From positions 5,821,501 through 5,885,500 of the forward strand of contig NZ_CP047146.1 of NCBI RefSeq assembly GCF_009834125.1: a stretch of 64,000 nt of DNA, read 5' to 3'. This document shows, in pieces, positions 1 through 7,359 of this stretch. The notes below the pieces were generated by a model. It saw only the letters and a list, made by a program, of their open reading frames with translations. It ran no database searches and had not been told where the DNA came from. The DNA is from Streptomyces sp. GS7 (GTDB lineage: Bacteria > Actinomycetota > Actinomycetes > Streptomycetales > Streptomycetaceae). The position numbers and the translations under genes were made by a program. Every line of letters starts with the position of its first letter. The first letter of the stretch is position 1.

Positions 1-256
1 CGAGGATGCCGTAGGGCAGGCCCATCCCGTACAGGAAGGCATACCGGTTCGCGTCGGCGGCGAGCAGGACCACCGCGGCCAGGGCCAGCGGCACGACGAT
101 CGCCGGCCGCCAGTCCAGCCAGCGCGGGCGCCGCGCGGTGCTCGCCAGCGGATCGTCGCCGGCCGTCGTCCACAGGTCCTCGCGCAGGTTGCGCGGCACC
201 GCGCGCACCGCCGCCACGAGCCGCTCGGCCCGATTCCCCCTCTTCACGGGATGCAC
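1..256 (-). CDS. membrane protein N-terminus, possibly sensor histidine kinase (partial)
   Basis: Reading on the minus strand from a GTG at 256, an open frame runs off the left edge of the window, giving about 85 residues. The start is basic (HPVKRGNRAERLVAAVRAVP), followed by a soluble stretch and then a hydrophobic segment near residues 50-70 (AIVVPLALAAVVLLAA), so at least one membrane helix is visible. The start lies 1 bp past the acyltransferase stop codon, which suggests it is the next gene of the same minus-strand group. The layout resembles the N-termini of some Streptomyces membrane histidine kinases, but no catalytic motif is inside the window, so that is a guess. A second GTG at 247 is an alternative start. 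Confidence 0.4.
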   Translation of the reverse strand, partial: MHPVKRGNRAERLVAAVRAVPRNLREDLWTTAGDDPLASTARRPRWLDWRPAIVVPLALAAVVLLAADANRYAFLYGMGLPYGIL

Positions 257-257
257 C

Positions 258-1529
258 CTAAGCACGGGGCGTCGCCTCCGGCCGGGCGGGGCGCCCTTCG
301 CGGATCACCGGGGCGGGCGGCCGCGGTTCGCGCGGAAGTGGTGCACCGGGCGCACCGGGCGCACCGGGGGTATGCGGACCGCGCGGAGCGTCCGTCGCGC
401 GCCTGCCGGGCCGGTGCTGTTCGTACGTGCGGAACGCGGCCCGGCAGACCAGCAGGGCACCCGCGAAGACCGGGAGCCACAACAGCCGGGCGAGTATCCA
501 GGCGGGGCCGTCGGGTGCGGTGTGCAGGCCGGGCAGCGGGCCGGCGGCGTACAGGCCGGTGGCGGTGACCGCCATCATCGAGGTCTGGTGCCACAGGAAG
601 ACGGTCATCGCGGAGAGGTTCAGCACGGCCACGGCGGCCCAGGCGGCGGGGCGCCGCAGCGCCCGGTTCAGCGGGTCGCGCAGCAGCAGGGCCGCGCCGC
701 ACTGGGCGAGGCCGAAGGTGGCGGCGGCGAGGGTGGGCGGGTTGAGGTTGGAGATCGCGGCGCCGGGGACGCCGACCATCGAGGCGGGGTAGCCGGCGAA
801 CAGGATCAGCCCGGCGGTGGCCGCGGCCCCGGTGACCAGCAGCGCCCAGCCGGCCGCCCGGCACCGCAGGCCGCCGCGGGACCAGGTCGCGCCCAGGCAG
901 TACGGCACGAGCCAGCCCGCGGGCAGGTTGAGCCAGCCGAGCCAGCCCGGGGCGCCGCAGCCGAAGCGGAGGACGTCGACGAGCAGGACGACGGCGAGCG
1001 GCCACAGCGGGTGCAGCTTGGCGACGAGCGGGGTCGCCGCCGTCAGGGCGGCGAAGACCAGCAGGAACCACAGCGGGGACAGGACGAGTTTGACCAGCGT
1101 GTGGACGGTCTCGAAGCCGACGCCGGAGGCGAGCATCGCGACGGTGGCGACGGTCCACACCGCCAGGACCGCGGCGACCGGCCGGAACAGCCGGGCGAGA
1201 CGGGCGCGCAGCCAGTGCCGGTAGGCGGTGCCGCGGGCGCGGGCCGCGGCGTGGCTCGGGGCGGCCACCTGCCCGCCGACCATGAAGAACACCGCCAGGG
1301 TCTGGAACAGCCAGGATATGGGGGCCAGTTGGGGCATGTTCTGGAGCGGGCTGGCGACGTGCAGGGTGCCGCTGTCCGCGACCAGGGCGGTGACCAGCCA
1401 GTGGCCGAGCACCACGCCGAGGATGGCGAAGGCGCGCAGCGCGTCGGTGGCCCGGTCGCGGTGGGGCGGGGTGGCGAGCTCGATCCGGCGGATCAGGGCC
1501 CGCGCGGCGGATCCGACGGAGTCACGCAT
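258..1529 (-). CDS. acyltransferase 3 family membrane protein
   Basis: A 423-residue integral membrane protein of the acyltransferase-3 (OafA/YrhL-like) family. These enzymes transfer acyl groups to extracytoplasmic sugars or lipids. After a short basic N-terminus the family opening is seen (RATDALRAFAILGVVLGHW, with the conserved R..D.LRA..I..V..GH pattern), followed by about ten hydrophobic segments. The C-terminus is a Pro/Arg-rich cytoplasmic tail (about residues 375-423). The ATG at 1529 overlaps the stop of the upstream DUF1023 hydrolase by 8 bp, so the two are probably translated together. The acceptor cannot be told from the sequence. A surface or exported glycoconjugate is a reasonable inference because the partner hydrolase is exported. 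Confidence 0.8.
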   Translation of the reverse strand: MRDSVGSAARALIRRIELATPPHRDRATDALRAFAILGVVLGHWLVTALVADSGTLHVASPLQNMPQLAPISWLFQTLAVFFMVGGQVAAPSHAAARARGTAYRHWLRARLARLFRPVAAVLAVWTVATVAMLASGVGFETVHTLVKLVLSPLWFLLVFAALTAATPLVAKLHPLWPLAVVLLVDVLRFGCGAPGWLGWLNLPAGWLVPYCLGATWSRGGLRCRAAGWALLVTGAAATAGLILFAGYPASMVGVPGAAISNLNPPTLAAATFGLAQCGAALLLRDPLNRALRRPAAWAAVAVLNLSAMTVFLWHQTSMMAVTATGLYAAGPLPGLHTAPDGPAWILARLLWLPVFAGALLVCRAAFRTYEQHRPGRRATDAPRGPHTPGAPGAPGAPLPREPRPPAPVIREGRPARPEATPRA

Positions 1530-2544
1530 GACGGCCCTTCTCGGCGGCGGCCCGACCGGTGCGGGCGGCGAGGGGCCCGCTGGGGGCGGTGGCCTGTCCG
1601 GTCACGATGCGGGCGAGGTTCTTGAGGGATACGGAGCCGGGCTTCAGGTAGTCGCTGTGGCCGCCCCGGCCCGCCGGGAAGACCCGGGCGCCGAACTCCC
1701 GGGAGACCGGATCGACACCGAACCCGAGGGTGGCGAAGGGCAGTTGGAGCCGGGCGTGCGGGACATCGGCGATCCAGTCCCCGGCGCCGCGGCCGGCCCA
1801 GACGGTGGCCCGGGTGCGCAGGGCCGCCGCGCTGCCGTAGCCGGTGCCAGGGCTGCCGTAGAAGACGATGTCCGCCACGGCGAGTGCGGAGGCGGCTCGG
1901 GCGCAGACCACGGAGCCGTAGGAGTGGCAGAGGACGACGACGCGGGAGGCAGGCCGGGCGGCGTTCAACTCACCGATGAATTCCCGAAGTTGTGGGGCGG
2001 CCTGGTCGGCCCGGCCGGTGGTGATCGCCTCGGGGCTGACCGTGGCGGGCGTGGCGTAGCCGAGCCAGGCGACGACCGCGGTCGGGGTGGCCGCTTCCCG
2101 CCCGAGCTGCCGCTGGAGCGCGAGCGCCCCGGCGCGGAAGCGCCCGTACGTCTCGAAGCCGGTGTCCGAGCCCGGGACGAGCACGGCGATCCGCCGGGCC
2201 CGGGAGAGGTCGCCGTAGACCTCGGCGCTGCGACCGCCGTCGCGGCCGTCGAAGGAGAGGAAGTGCCGCGCGCGGCCGGCCATGGCGCGCAGTGCGGCGG
2301 CCCGCATGTGGTCGCCGTGGGCGGTGGCGGTCCGCTCGGCCGCCTCGATGTCGTGGCGGGCGGTGGCGTACCGCTCGGCGAGGGCGGCGGGGGTGGCGTC
2401 GCGCAGCGGGGCGGCAGCCGTGGGGGCGGGCGCCGGAACGGCCGCGGGGCGGGCCGCCCCCGATACGGGTACGGCCACCGAGGCGGTGACCAGCACGGCC
2501 AGCAGGGTGCGGGTCAGGCGGCGGTTGGGCGGGCGGGACGCCAT
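1522..2544 (-). CDS. secreted alpha/beta hydrolase, DUF1023 family
   Basis: A 340-residue exported alpha/beta hydrolase of the DUF1023 type. The ATG at 2544 is preferred over upstream starts because GGAAGG lies 10 nt ahead of it and it opens directly into a signal peptide (basic RRLTRT, then LLAVLVTASVAVPVSGA). The mature protein has an Ala-rich helical region, then the hydrolase core. The nucleophile motif is in VVVLCHSYGSVVCARAA (H-S-Y-G, a GxSxG variant with Cys at the first Gly position). A Leu/Asp-rich stretch and a late His (GGHSDYL) could complete the triad. The last 8 bp overlap the acyltransferase start. The substrate is unknown; an ester or amide in the envelope is likely. Confidence 0.75.
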   Translation of the reverse strand: MASRPPNRRLTRTLLAVLVTASVAVPVSGAARPAAVPAPAPTAAAPLRDATPAALAERYATARHDIEAAERTATAHGDHMRAAALRAMAGRARHFLSFDGRDGGRSAEVYGDLSRARRIAVLVPGSDTGFETYGRFRAGALALQRQLGREAATPTAVVAWLGYATPATVSPEAITTGRADQAAPQLREFIGELNAARPASRVVVLCHSYGSVVCARAASALAVADIVFYGSPGTGYGSAAALRTRATVWAGRGAGDWIADVPHARLQLPFATLGFGVDPVSREFGARVFPAGRGGHSDYLKPGSVSLKNLARIVTGQATAPSGPLAARTGRAAAEKGRHA

Positions 2545-2752
2545 GGCGGGTGGTCCTTCCGTACCGGAGGCGGGTGGTGGTTCCGGCACCGAAGGTAGGG
2601 AGCGCGGTGTGTGGTCGGCGTCCCGCCGGGGAGCCACTGTCCATGTGGCTCTCAGGTATGACGGGTAGTAGGGGCGGGGCGTGTGGCGGCGGCTGCACGA
2701 GGGCACCGCAGTGCTCTTGACGGTCCGTCAGGACCTCGCCGGCCGAGCCCGG

Positions 2753-3847
2753 TCAGTCTCCCTGCGGGACCGGGCCGCTGCTCTCCCGCCATTCCAGGCG
2801 CGGGAGTTCGCCCTGTACGGTGCGGGGCCCTCCGCCGTCGAGGACCGCGAGGAGTTCAGTGGCGGCGAGCCGGCCGAAGCCCGGGGTGTCGCGGACCAGC
2901 GCGGTCAGCCGGGGGTGGGTGACCCGGCACAGCGGGGAGTCGTCCCAGGCGACGATGGACAGCTCGCCCGGCACGCGGATGCCGCGCCCGGCCGCCACCG
3001 AGGCGCCGGCCACCGCCATCACGTCGTTGTCGTAGATGATCGCGGTGGGGGGTGCGGTGGCGTCGAGGATGCGGCGGGTGGCCTCGGCTCCCTCGGCGTC
3101 GGAGTAGTCGGTGGTCACCGAGCGGACCTGCCGCTCGTCGAGGCCCAGCCGGCCGGTCTCGGCGCGCAGTGAGCGGATCCGGCGGGCGGTGTGGGCGAGT
3201 CCGGGCATGCCCGCGACATGCGCGATGCGGCGGTGGCCGAGGCCGTGGAGGTGGTCGAGGATCCTGGCCATGGCCTTGGCGTCGTCGGCCCAGACGGTGG
3301 AGAGCGGGGGGAGCGGGGCGGACGGTCCGGCGGACGTTCCGGGGGTGGCGGGGCCGCCGATGACGACCGCGGGGAGGCCGAGTGCGGCGAGGAGTTCGGG
3401 CCGGGGGTCCTGGGTACGGGGGTCGACGACGAGGACGCCGTCCACCCGGTGTTCGGCCCACCAGCGGCGGTAGAGGGCGCATTCGGTCTCCAGGTCCTCG
3501 ACGACCTGGAAGAGGAGCGCGGTCTTCCGTGCGGAGAGCACCTCTTGGATGCCGGAGACGAGTTGGAGGAAGAACGACTCCACGCCGAGCGTCCTTGCGG
3601 GGCGGGCCAGCACCAGGCCCAGGCAGCCGGCGCGTTCGCCGGAGAGCGCGCGGGCGGCGCTGTTGGCCTGCCAGCCCAGCTCCTCCGCGACGCGCCGCAC
3701 CCGGGCGCGGGTGCCCTCGGAGACCCCCGGCCGATCGTTCAGCGCGAAGGAGACGGCGCTCTCGGAGACCCCGGCCCGGCGGGCGATGTCCTTGATCGTC
3801 GGCCGGCGCGCAGGTTTGCGGCGGGCCGCCTCACCGGGCGAAGTCAT
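2753..3847 (-). CDS. LacI-family transcriptional regulator of the N-glycan locus
   Basis: A 364-residue LacI/GalR regulator. The helix-turn-helix and hinge are at residues 17-65 (TIKDIARRAGVSESAVSFAL is the HTH, followed by the usual RPGVSEGTR hinge). The rest is the periplasmic-binding-protein-like sugar-sensing domain. A GGGAGGAG ribosome site precedes the ATG. It is transcribed divergently from the sugar ABC/glycosidase operon, and a 20-bp palindrome with a central CG lies in that operon's promoter, so it is most simply a local repressor released by a glycan-derived sugar. The inducer is not predictable; mannose- or GlcNAc-containing oligosaccharides are the natural guess from the enzymes next door. 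Confidence 0.9.
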   Translation of the reverse strand: MTSPGEAARRKPARRPTIKDIARRAGVSESAVSFALNDRPGVSEGTRARVRRVAEELGWQANSAARALSGERAGCLGLVLARPARTLGVESFFLQLVSGIQEVLSARKTALLFQVVEDLETECALYRRWWAEHRVDGVLVVDPRTQDPRPELLAALGLPAVVIGGPATPGTSAGPSAPLPPLSTVWADDAKAMARILDHLHGLGHRRIAHVAGMPGLAHTARRIRSLRAETGRLGLDERQVRSVTTDYSDAEGAEATRRILDATAPPTAIIYDNDVMAVAGASVAAGRGIRVPGELSIVAWDDSPLCRVTHPRLTALVRDTPGFGRLAATELLAVLDGGGPRTVQGELPRLEWRESSGPVPQGD

Positions 3848-3858
3848 GCCGGCGCTCC

Positions 3859-3893
3859 TCCCGTCCTGAACCGCATTCCCGTCCTGAACCGCA
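3859..3893. repeat. tandem direct repeat, 18-bp period, in the lacI leader
   Basis: The 17-base unit TCCCGTCCTGAACCGCA occurs at 3859-3875 and again, identical, at 3877-3893, separated by one base. It lies just upstream of the LacI-regulator ribosome site. It looks like a local duplication; no function is assigned. Confidence 0.85.
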
Positions 3894-3894
3894 C

Positions 3895-3926
3895 GAGTGC
3901 AGAGCAGTCTGAGTGCAGAACAGTCT
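3895..3926. repeat. tandem direct repeat, 16-bp period, in the lacI leader
   Basis: Two adjacent 16-base copies, GAGTGCAGAGCAGTCT (3895-3910) and GAGTGCAGAACAGTCT (3911-3926), differ at one base. They directly follow the 18-bp repeat pair, so the intergenic region holds two independent tandem duplications side by side. Confidence 0.85.
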
Positions 3927-3994
3927 GAGCAGGACCTAACGGCATGTCAAACGGCTGCCGGGCCGACCCCGAAGAATCGTCCGCGATCGGAGTG

Positions 3995-4024
3995 TTGACA
4001 CCTACTAAACCGCATTAGTAGCGT
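3995..4024 (+). promoter_or_regulatory. vegetative promoter of the N-glycan operon
   Basis: A perfect TTGACA -35 element (3995-4000) is followed after 18 bp by TAGCGT (4019-4024), matching the Streptomyces HrdB -10 pattern TAGNNT. It points at the binding-protein gene, whose ATG is about 110 bp downstream with AAGGAG ahead of it. The spacer contains the palindromic operator, which implies repression by steric block. Confidence 0.7.
4002..4021. promoter_or_regulatory. LacI-type operator palindrome
   Basis: The arms CTACTAA (4002-4008) and TTAGTAG (4015-4021) are perfect inverted repeats around a 6-bp centre with a central CG, the usual architecture of LacI-family operators. It sits between the -35 and -10 of the operon promoter and overlaps the -10. 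The divergent LacI gene is the obvious ligand. Confidence 0.7.
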
Positions 4025-4133
4025 CTTTCGCATCGTCGCCGGAGGTCCTTCAGTACCGCCGTGGAGACCCGGATCACCGTCCGGATGTTTCTGGTCCGAG
4101 CACCTGAGCCACACCTGAGCTAAGGAGCCAGCC

Positions 4134-5429
4134 ATGCGTCGTACATCCAGCCGGGCAGCCGCCGCCACCGCGGTTCTGGTCACCGCGGCGCTCTCGTTGA
4201 CCGGGTGCGGGGCCTCGGGGGACACCGGCGGGTCGGACAGCGCCTCGGGGAAGGTCGAGGGACAGGTCACCTTCCAGACCTGGAATCTCAAGGCGCATTT
4301 CAAGAAATATTTCGACGGGGTCATCGCGGAATTCGAGAAGAAGTATCCGGATGCCAAGGTCAGATGGATCGATCAGCCGGCCGAGGGGTATCCGGAGAAA
4401 CTGAGCGCGGATGCCGCGGGCGGGACGTTACCGGATGTGGTGAATGTGTCGCCGGATCTCACGTATCCGCTGGCGAAGGCCGGGCTGGCGCTCGATCTGG
4501 AAAAGGCGGCGGGGAAGTACCGCGGCGAGTACCTGGATGCGGCATGGCAGAGCCAGGAAATGCCCGGAATGCAGGGCGTCTATGCCTTTCCCTGGTATCT
4601 GAACACCGGGCCGATGTTCTACAACAAGGAGCTGTTCCGCAGGGCCGGGCTGGATCCGGCGAAGCCGCCCACCACGTACGACCAGCTCTTCCGGGACGCG
4701 GTGGCGATGGCGCAGAGGAGCGGCCGGAAGATCGCGATGCTGGCGAGTACGCCGTCGGTCGAGGACTTCGGGCGCTACGGCGTACGGCTGATGAACGCCC
4801 AGGGCACCGCGTTCACGTTCAACGAGCCCAAGGGTGTCGAACTGCTCCAGCACTACAAGGAGTTGTACGCGGCCGGGGCGCTGGACTCGCAGGCGCTCAC
4901 CGCCCAGGCGGAGTCCGCCGGGCGGAAGTTCGAGCAGCAGTCGGTGGCCATGAACCCGGGCAGCGCGCTCGATCTGGGGAACTTCGCGAAGGACGCCCCG
5001 AGCCTCTACAGGAACATCGGCATCACGGACGCGGTGAACAACACCGGTAAGGCCAACATGTACGTCCAGGGCCTGATGGTGAACGCGCGGAGCAAGGTCA
5101 CACCGGCGGCCGTGGCCTTCGCGCACTTCGTGACGGACCGGCAGAACCAGATGGCGTTCGCGAGGCAGGTCACGGTCTTCCCGAGCACGAAGGGCTCGCT
5201 GGACGATCCGTACTTCACCGAGGAGGACGGGACGGATGCGACCCGGGTGCGGGTGGCGTCCGCCAAGTCCCTGAAGACCGCGGTGAATTACACGCCGGTA
5301 CTGCTCAGCGACCAGATGAAGACGGTGCTGCGGAACGCCGTCGCCAAGGCCGTGCAGGGCAAGCAGTCGCCGAAGGCGGCGCTGGACGGGGCGGTGGCCG
5401 AGTGCAACCGCCTCCTCAAGACCGGCTGA
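4134..5429 (+). CDS. extracellular sugar-binding lipoprotein of an ABC importer
   Basis: A 431-residue family-1 solute-binding protein (COG1653 type). The signal peptide ends in a lipobox (ALSLTGC), so it should be anchored in the outer leaflet by the Cys at about residue 25. The mature part begins with the usual binding-protein strand (VTFQTWNLKAHFKKYF) and contains the conserved WYLNTGPMFYNKELF region near residue 155. It heads an operon with two permeases and three glycosidases, so the ligand is probably an oligosaccharide freed by the GH85 enzyme. Residue 99 is encoded by TTA (4428-4430), so translation should need the bldA tRNA. An AAGGAG ribosome site lies at 4122-4127. No ATPase gene is nearby. 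Confidence 0.9.
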   Translation: MRRTSSRAAAATAVLVTAALSLTGCGASGDTGGSDSASGKVEGQVTFQTWNLKAHFKKYFDGVIAEFEKKYPDAKVRWIDQPAEGYPEKLSADAAGGTLPDVVNVSPDLTYPLAKAGLALDLEKAAGKYRGEYLDAAWQSQEMPGMQGVYAFPWYLNTGPMFYNKELFRRAGLDPAKPPTTYDQLFRDAVAMAQRSGRKIAMLASTPSVEDFGRYGVRLMNAQGTAFTFNEPKGVELLQHYKELYAAGALDSQALTAQAESAGRKFEQQSVAMNPGSALDLGNFAKDAPSLYRNIGITDAVNNTGKANMYVQGLMVNARSKVTPAAVAFAHFVTDRQNQMAFARQVTVFPSTKGSLDDPYFTEEDGTDATRVRVASAKSLKTAVNYTPVLLSDQMKTVLRNAVAKAVQGKQSPKAALDGAVAECNRLLKTG

Positions 5430-5437
5430 GGCGGGCC

Positions 5438-6403
5438 ATGGCCCCGCACACCGCCCTCGGTGGCCGTCGCCTCACCGGTCCGCGCGGGTTCTCCGGTCCC
5501 CGAACGGTCCGGCCGCGCCGCGGATCCCGCGGCATCCGTACGCATCTGCCGTCCACGCCGTGGCTGTTCCTGGCACCCGGTCTGCTGGTCGTCGGCGGAT
5601 TCAGCCTCTATCCCTTCCTCAGCACGGTGGCGCATTCCTTCACCGATGCCCGCACCCTCACCCCGGGGCGGTTCGTCGGCGGCGCCAACTACCAGGAGCT
5701 GATCCACGACGCGATGTTCTGGACGGGGCTGCGCAACAGCCTGCTCTACGTCCTGGGTGCCGTACCGCTGCTGGTGGTACTGCCGCTGCTGCTGGCCCTG
5801 CTGGTCCAGCGGCACATCCCCGGGATCGCCTTCTTCCGGGCCGCGTTCTACACCCCGGTGGTCGCCTCCGTCGTGGTGGTCGGGCTGATCTGGGTGTGGC
5901 TGCTGGACGACCGGGGGCTGATCAACGCGCTGCTGGAGGCGCTGGGTTTCGGCAAGGTCGGGTTCCTCGACGATCCCTGGCTGCTGCTGCTCAGCGCGAT
6001 GGCGGTGACGGTCTGGAAGGGGCTCGGCTACTACATGATCATTTATCTGGCGGCACTGGCCGGCGTCCCCCCGGAACTGCACGAGGCGTGCGCCGTCGAC
6101 GGCGCCGGGCCGGTGCGCCGCTTCCTGACCGTCACCGTGCCGGCGGTGCGCTCCACGATGGTGCTGGTGGCCGCGCTCTCCTCGGTCAACGCGTTCAAGG
6201 TGTTCTCCGAGGTCTATCTGATGGCGGGGCCGACCGGCGGTCCCGGAGGCGAGGACACCACGCTGGTCATGCTCGTCCAACAGGTGGGCACCGGGCTGAG
6301 CGGCCGGGTCGGCTACGCCTCGGCCCTGTCCGTCGTGGTCTTCGCCCTCGCCCTCGGGCTGATGCTGCTGGTACTGCGGGCCCGGCGCGGGGAGGACCTC
6401 TAA
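5438..6403 (+). CDS. sugar ABC transporter permease 1
   Basis: A 321-residue permease of the MalF/UgpA class (COG1175). The ATG at 5438 follows the binding-protein stop by 8 bp. A longer GTG frame from 5402 overlaps the preceding gene and is less likely. It has a basic N-terminus, then six hydrophobic segments starting at STPWLFLAPGLLVVGG. The EAA loop that docks the ATPase is seen as LHEACAVDGAGPVRRFLTVT, with the conserved A-DGA and G spacing. Its stop overlaps the next permease start (TAATG). The missing ATPase is probably supplied in trans by a shared MsiK-type protein, as is usual for Streptomyces sugar importers. Confidence 0.9.
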   Translation: MAPHTALGGRRLTGPRGFSGPRTVRPRRGSRGIRTHLPSTPWLFLAPGLLVVGGFSLYPFLSTVAHSFTDARTLTPGRFVGGANYQELIHDAMFWTGLRNSLLYVLGAVPLLVVLPLLLALLVQRHIPGIAFFRAAFYTPVVASVVVVGLIWVWLLDDRGLINALLEALGFGKVGFLDDPWLLLLSAMAVTVWKGLGYYMIIYLAALAGVPPELHEACAVDGAGPVRRFLTVTVPAVRSTMVLVAALSSVNAFKVFSEVYLMAGPTGGPGGEDTTLVMLVQQVGTGLSGRVGYASALSVVVFALALGLMLLVLRARRGEDL

Positions 6404-7308
6404 TGAGCGCCACGGTGGACGTGCGGTCGCGGGCCGAGGAGCCCATGGGCGGTACGCGGCGGACACCGGTCCGACGGCGGCCGGCCCGGCGGCGACGGCT
6501 GTTGGTACTCCGCTATCTGCTGCTGCTCGCCGTTCTGGCGCTGGCAGTCGGCCCGTTCCTGTGGCAGTTGTCGACCTCCCTCAAAGGGCCCGGCGAGGAC
6601 ATCTACCGCTACCCCCCGAACCTGGTCCCGCGCGAGGTCACCCTCGGCAACTACGCAGGTGTCGCGAGGATCATCCCGGTCTGGGACTTCGCGCTGAACT
6701 CCCTCAAGGTCGCCGCGGCGAACGTGCTGGCCAACTGCGCGGGCGCGGCGCTGGCCGGCTATGCGCTCGCCCGGATGCGCTTCAGGGGCCGTCGGGCCGC
6801 GGTGCTGGTGTTCATCGCGGCGATGCTGGTCCCGGTCGAAAGCATCATGATCGCCCAGTTCCTGACCATGCGTCAGCTCCAGTTGAACAACACCCTGCTC
6901 GGCGTGGTGCTGCCCTCCTGCATCGGCGCGATGAACGTGCTGCTGATGCGGAACGCCTTCGCGCAGCTGCCGTACGAGGTCGAGGAGGCCGCGTACGTCG
7001 ACGGCGCCGACGCCTGGCAGCGGTTCGTCCGCATCGCGCTGCCGTCGGTCAGGGGCACTCTCGCCGTCGTCGCGATCTTCGCTTTCATGGGTGCCTGGGA
7101 CGACTTCCTGTGGCCGCTGATCGTGCTGAGCGACCAGTCGAAGTTCACCCTGACCGTCGGCCTGAACTTCCTGCACGGCACCTTCGCGGACAACCAGCGG
7201 CTGGTCGCGGCCGGCACGGTCATCGCCGTACTCCCGCTGATGGTGATGTTCGCCTGCCTCCAGCGTTATTTCTTCCGCGGCGTCGGCGAGGGCGCCGTCA
7301 AGGGCTGA
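6403..7308 (+). CDS. sugar ABC transporter permease 2
   Basis: A 301-residue permease of the MalG/UgpE class (COG0395), starting at an ATG that shares one base with the stop of permease 1. The N-terminal 35 residues are very Arg-rich (a stop-transfer or inside signal), followed by six hydrophobic segments. The EAA motif is EEAAYVDGADAWQRFVRIAL, close to the family consensus EAA---DGA----F--I-LP. It forms the channel with permease 1 for the ligand of the upstream lipoprotein. The gene ends 51 bp before the cytoplasmic glycosidase, keeping it in the same transcription unit. Confidence 0.9.
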   Translation: MSATVDVRSRAEEPMGGTRRTPVRRRPARRRRLLVLRYLLLLAVLALAVGPFLWQLSTSLKGPGEDIYRYPPNLVPREVTLGNYAGVARIIPVWDFALNSLKVAAANVLANCAGAALAGYALARMRFRGRRAAVLVFIAAMLVPVESIMIAQFLTMRQLQLNNTLLGVVLPSCIGAMNVLLMRNAFAQLPYEVEEAAYVDGADAWQRFVRIALPSVRGTLAVVAIFAFMGAWDDFLWPLIVLSDQSKFTLTVGLNFLHGTFADNQRLVAAGTVIAVLPLMVMFACLQRYFFRGVGEGAVKG

Positions 7309-7359
7309 GCCCCGGCCGGGGCCGCCGCCCGCACGACACCCGTAGGGACAGGACCTCAC

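Noticed and set aside
138..1625. Long plus-strand frame of about 495 codons opposite the acyltransferase and hydrolase genes
   Set aside because: Gly/Arg/Gln-rich low-complexity translation without domains; a typical antisense shadow in high-GC DNA. The minus-strand genes have clear motifs.
4089..4104. CTGGTCCGAGCACC as a possible DasR site upstream of the glycan-binding gene
   Set aside because: Only the left half resembles the consensus; the right half does not form the palindrome.
5560..6402. Upstream extension of the second permease frame through permease 1
   Set aside because: Arg/Gly-rich nonsense before ATG 6403; true permease 1 coding occupies the other frame.
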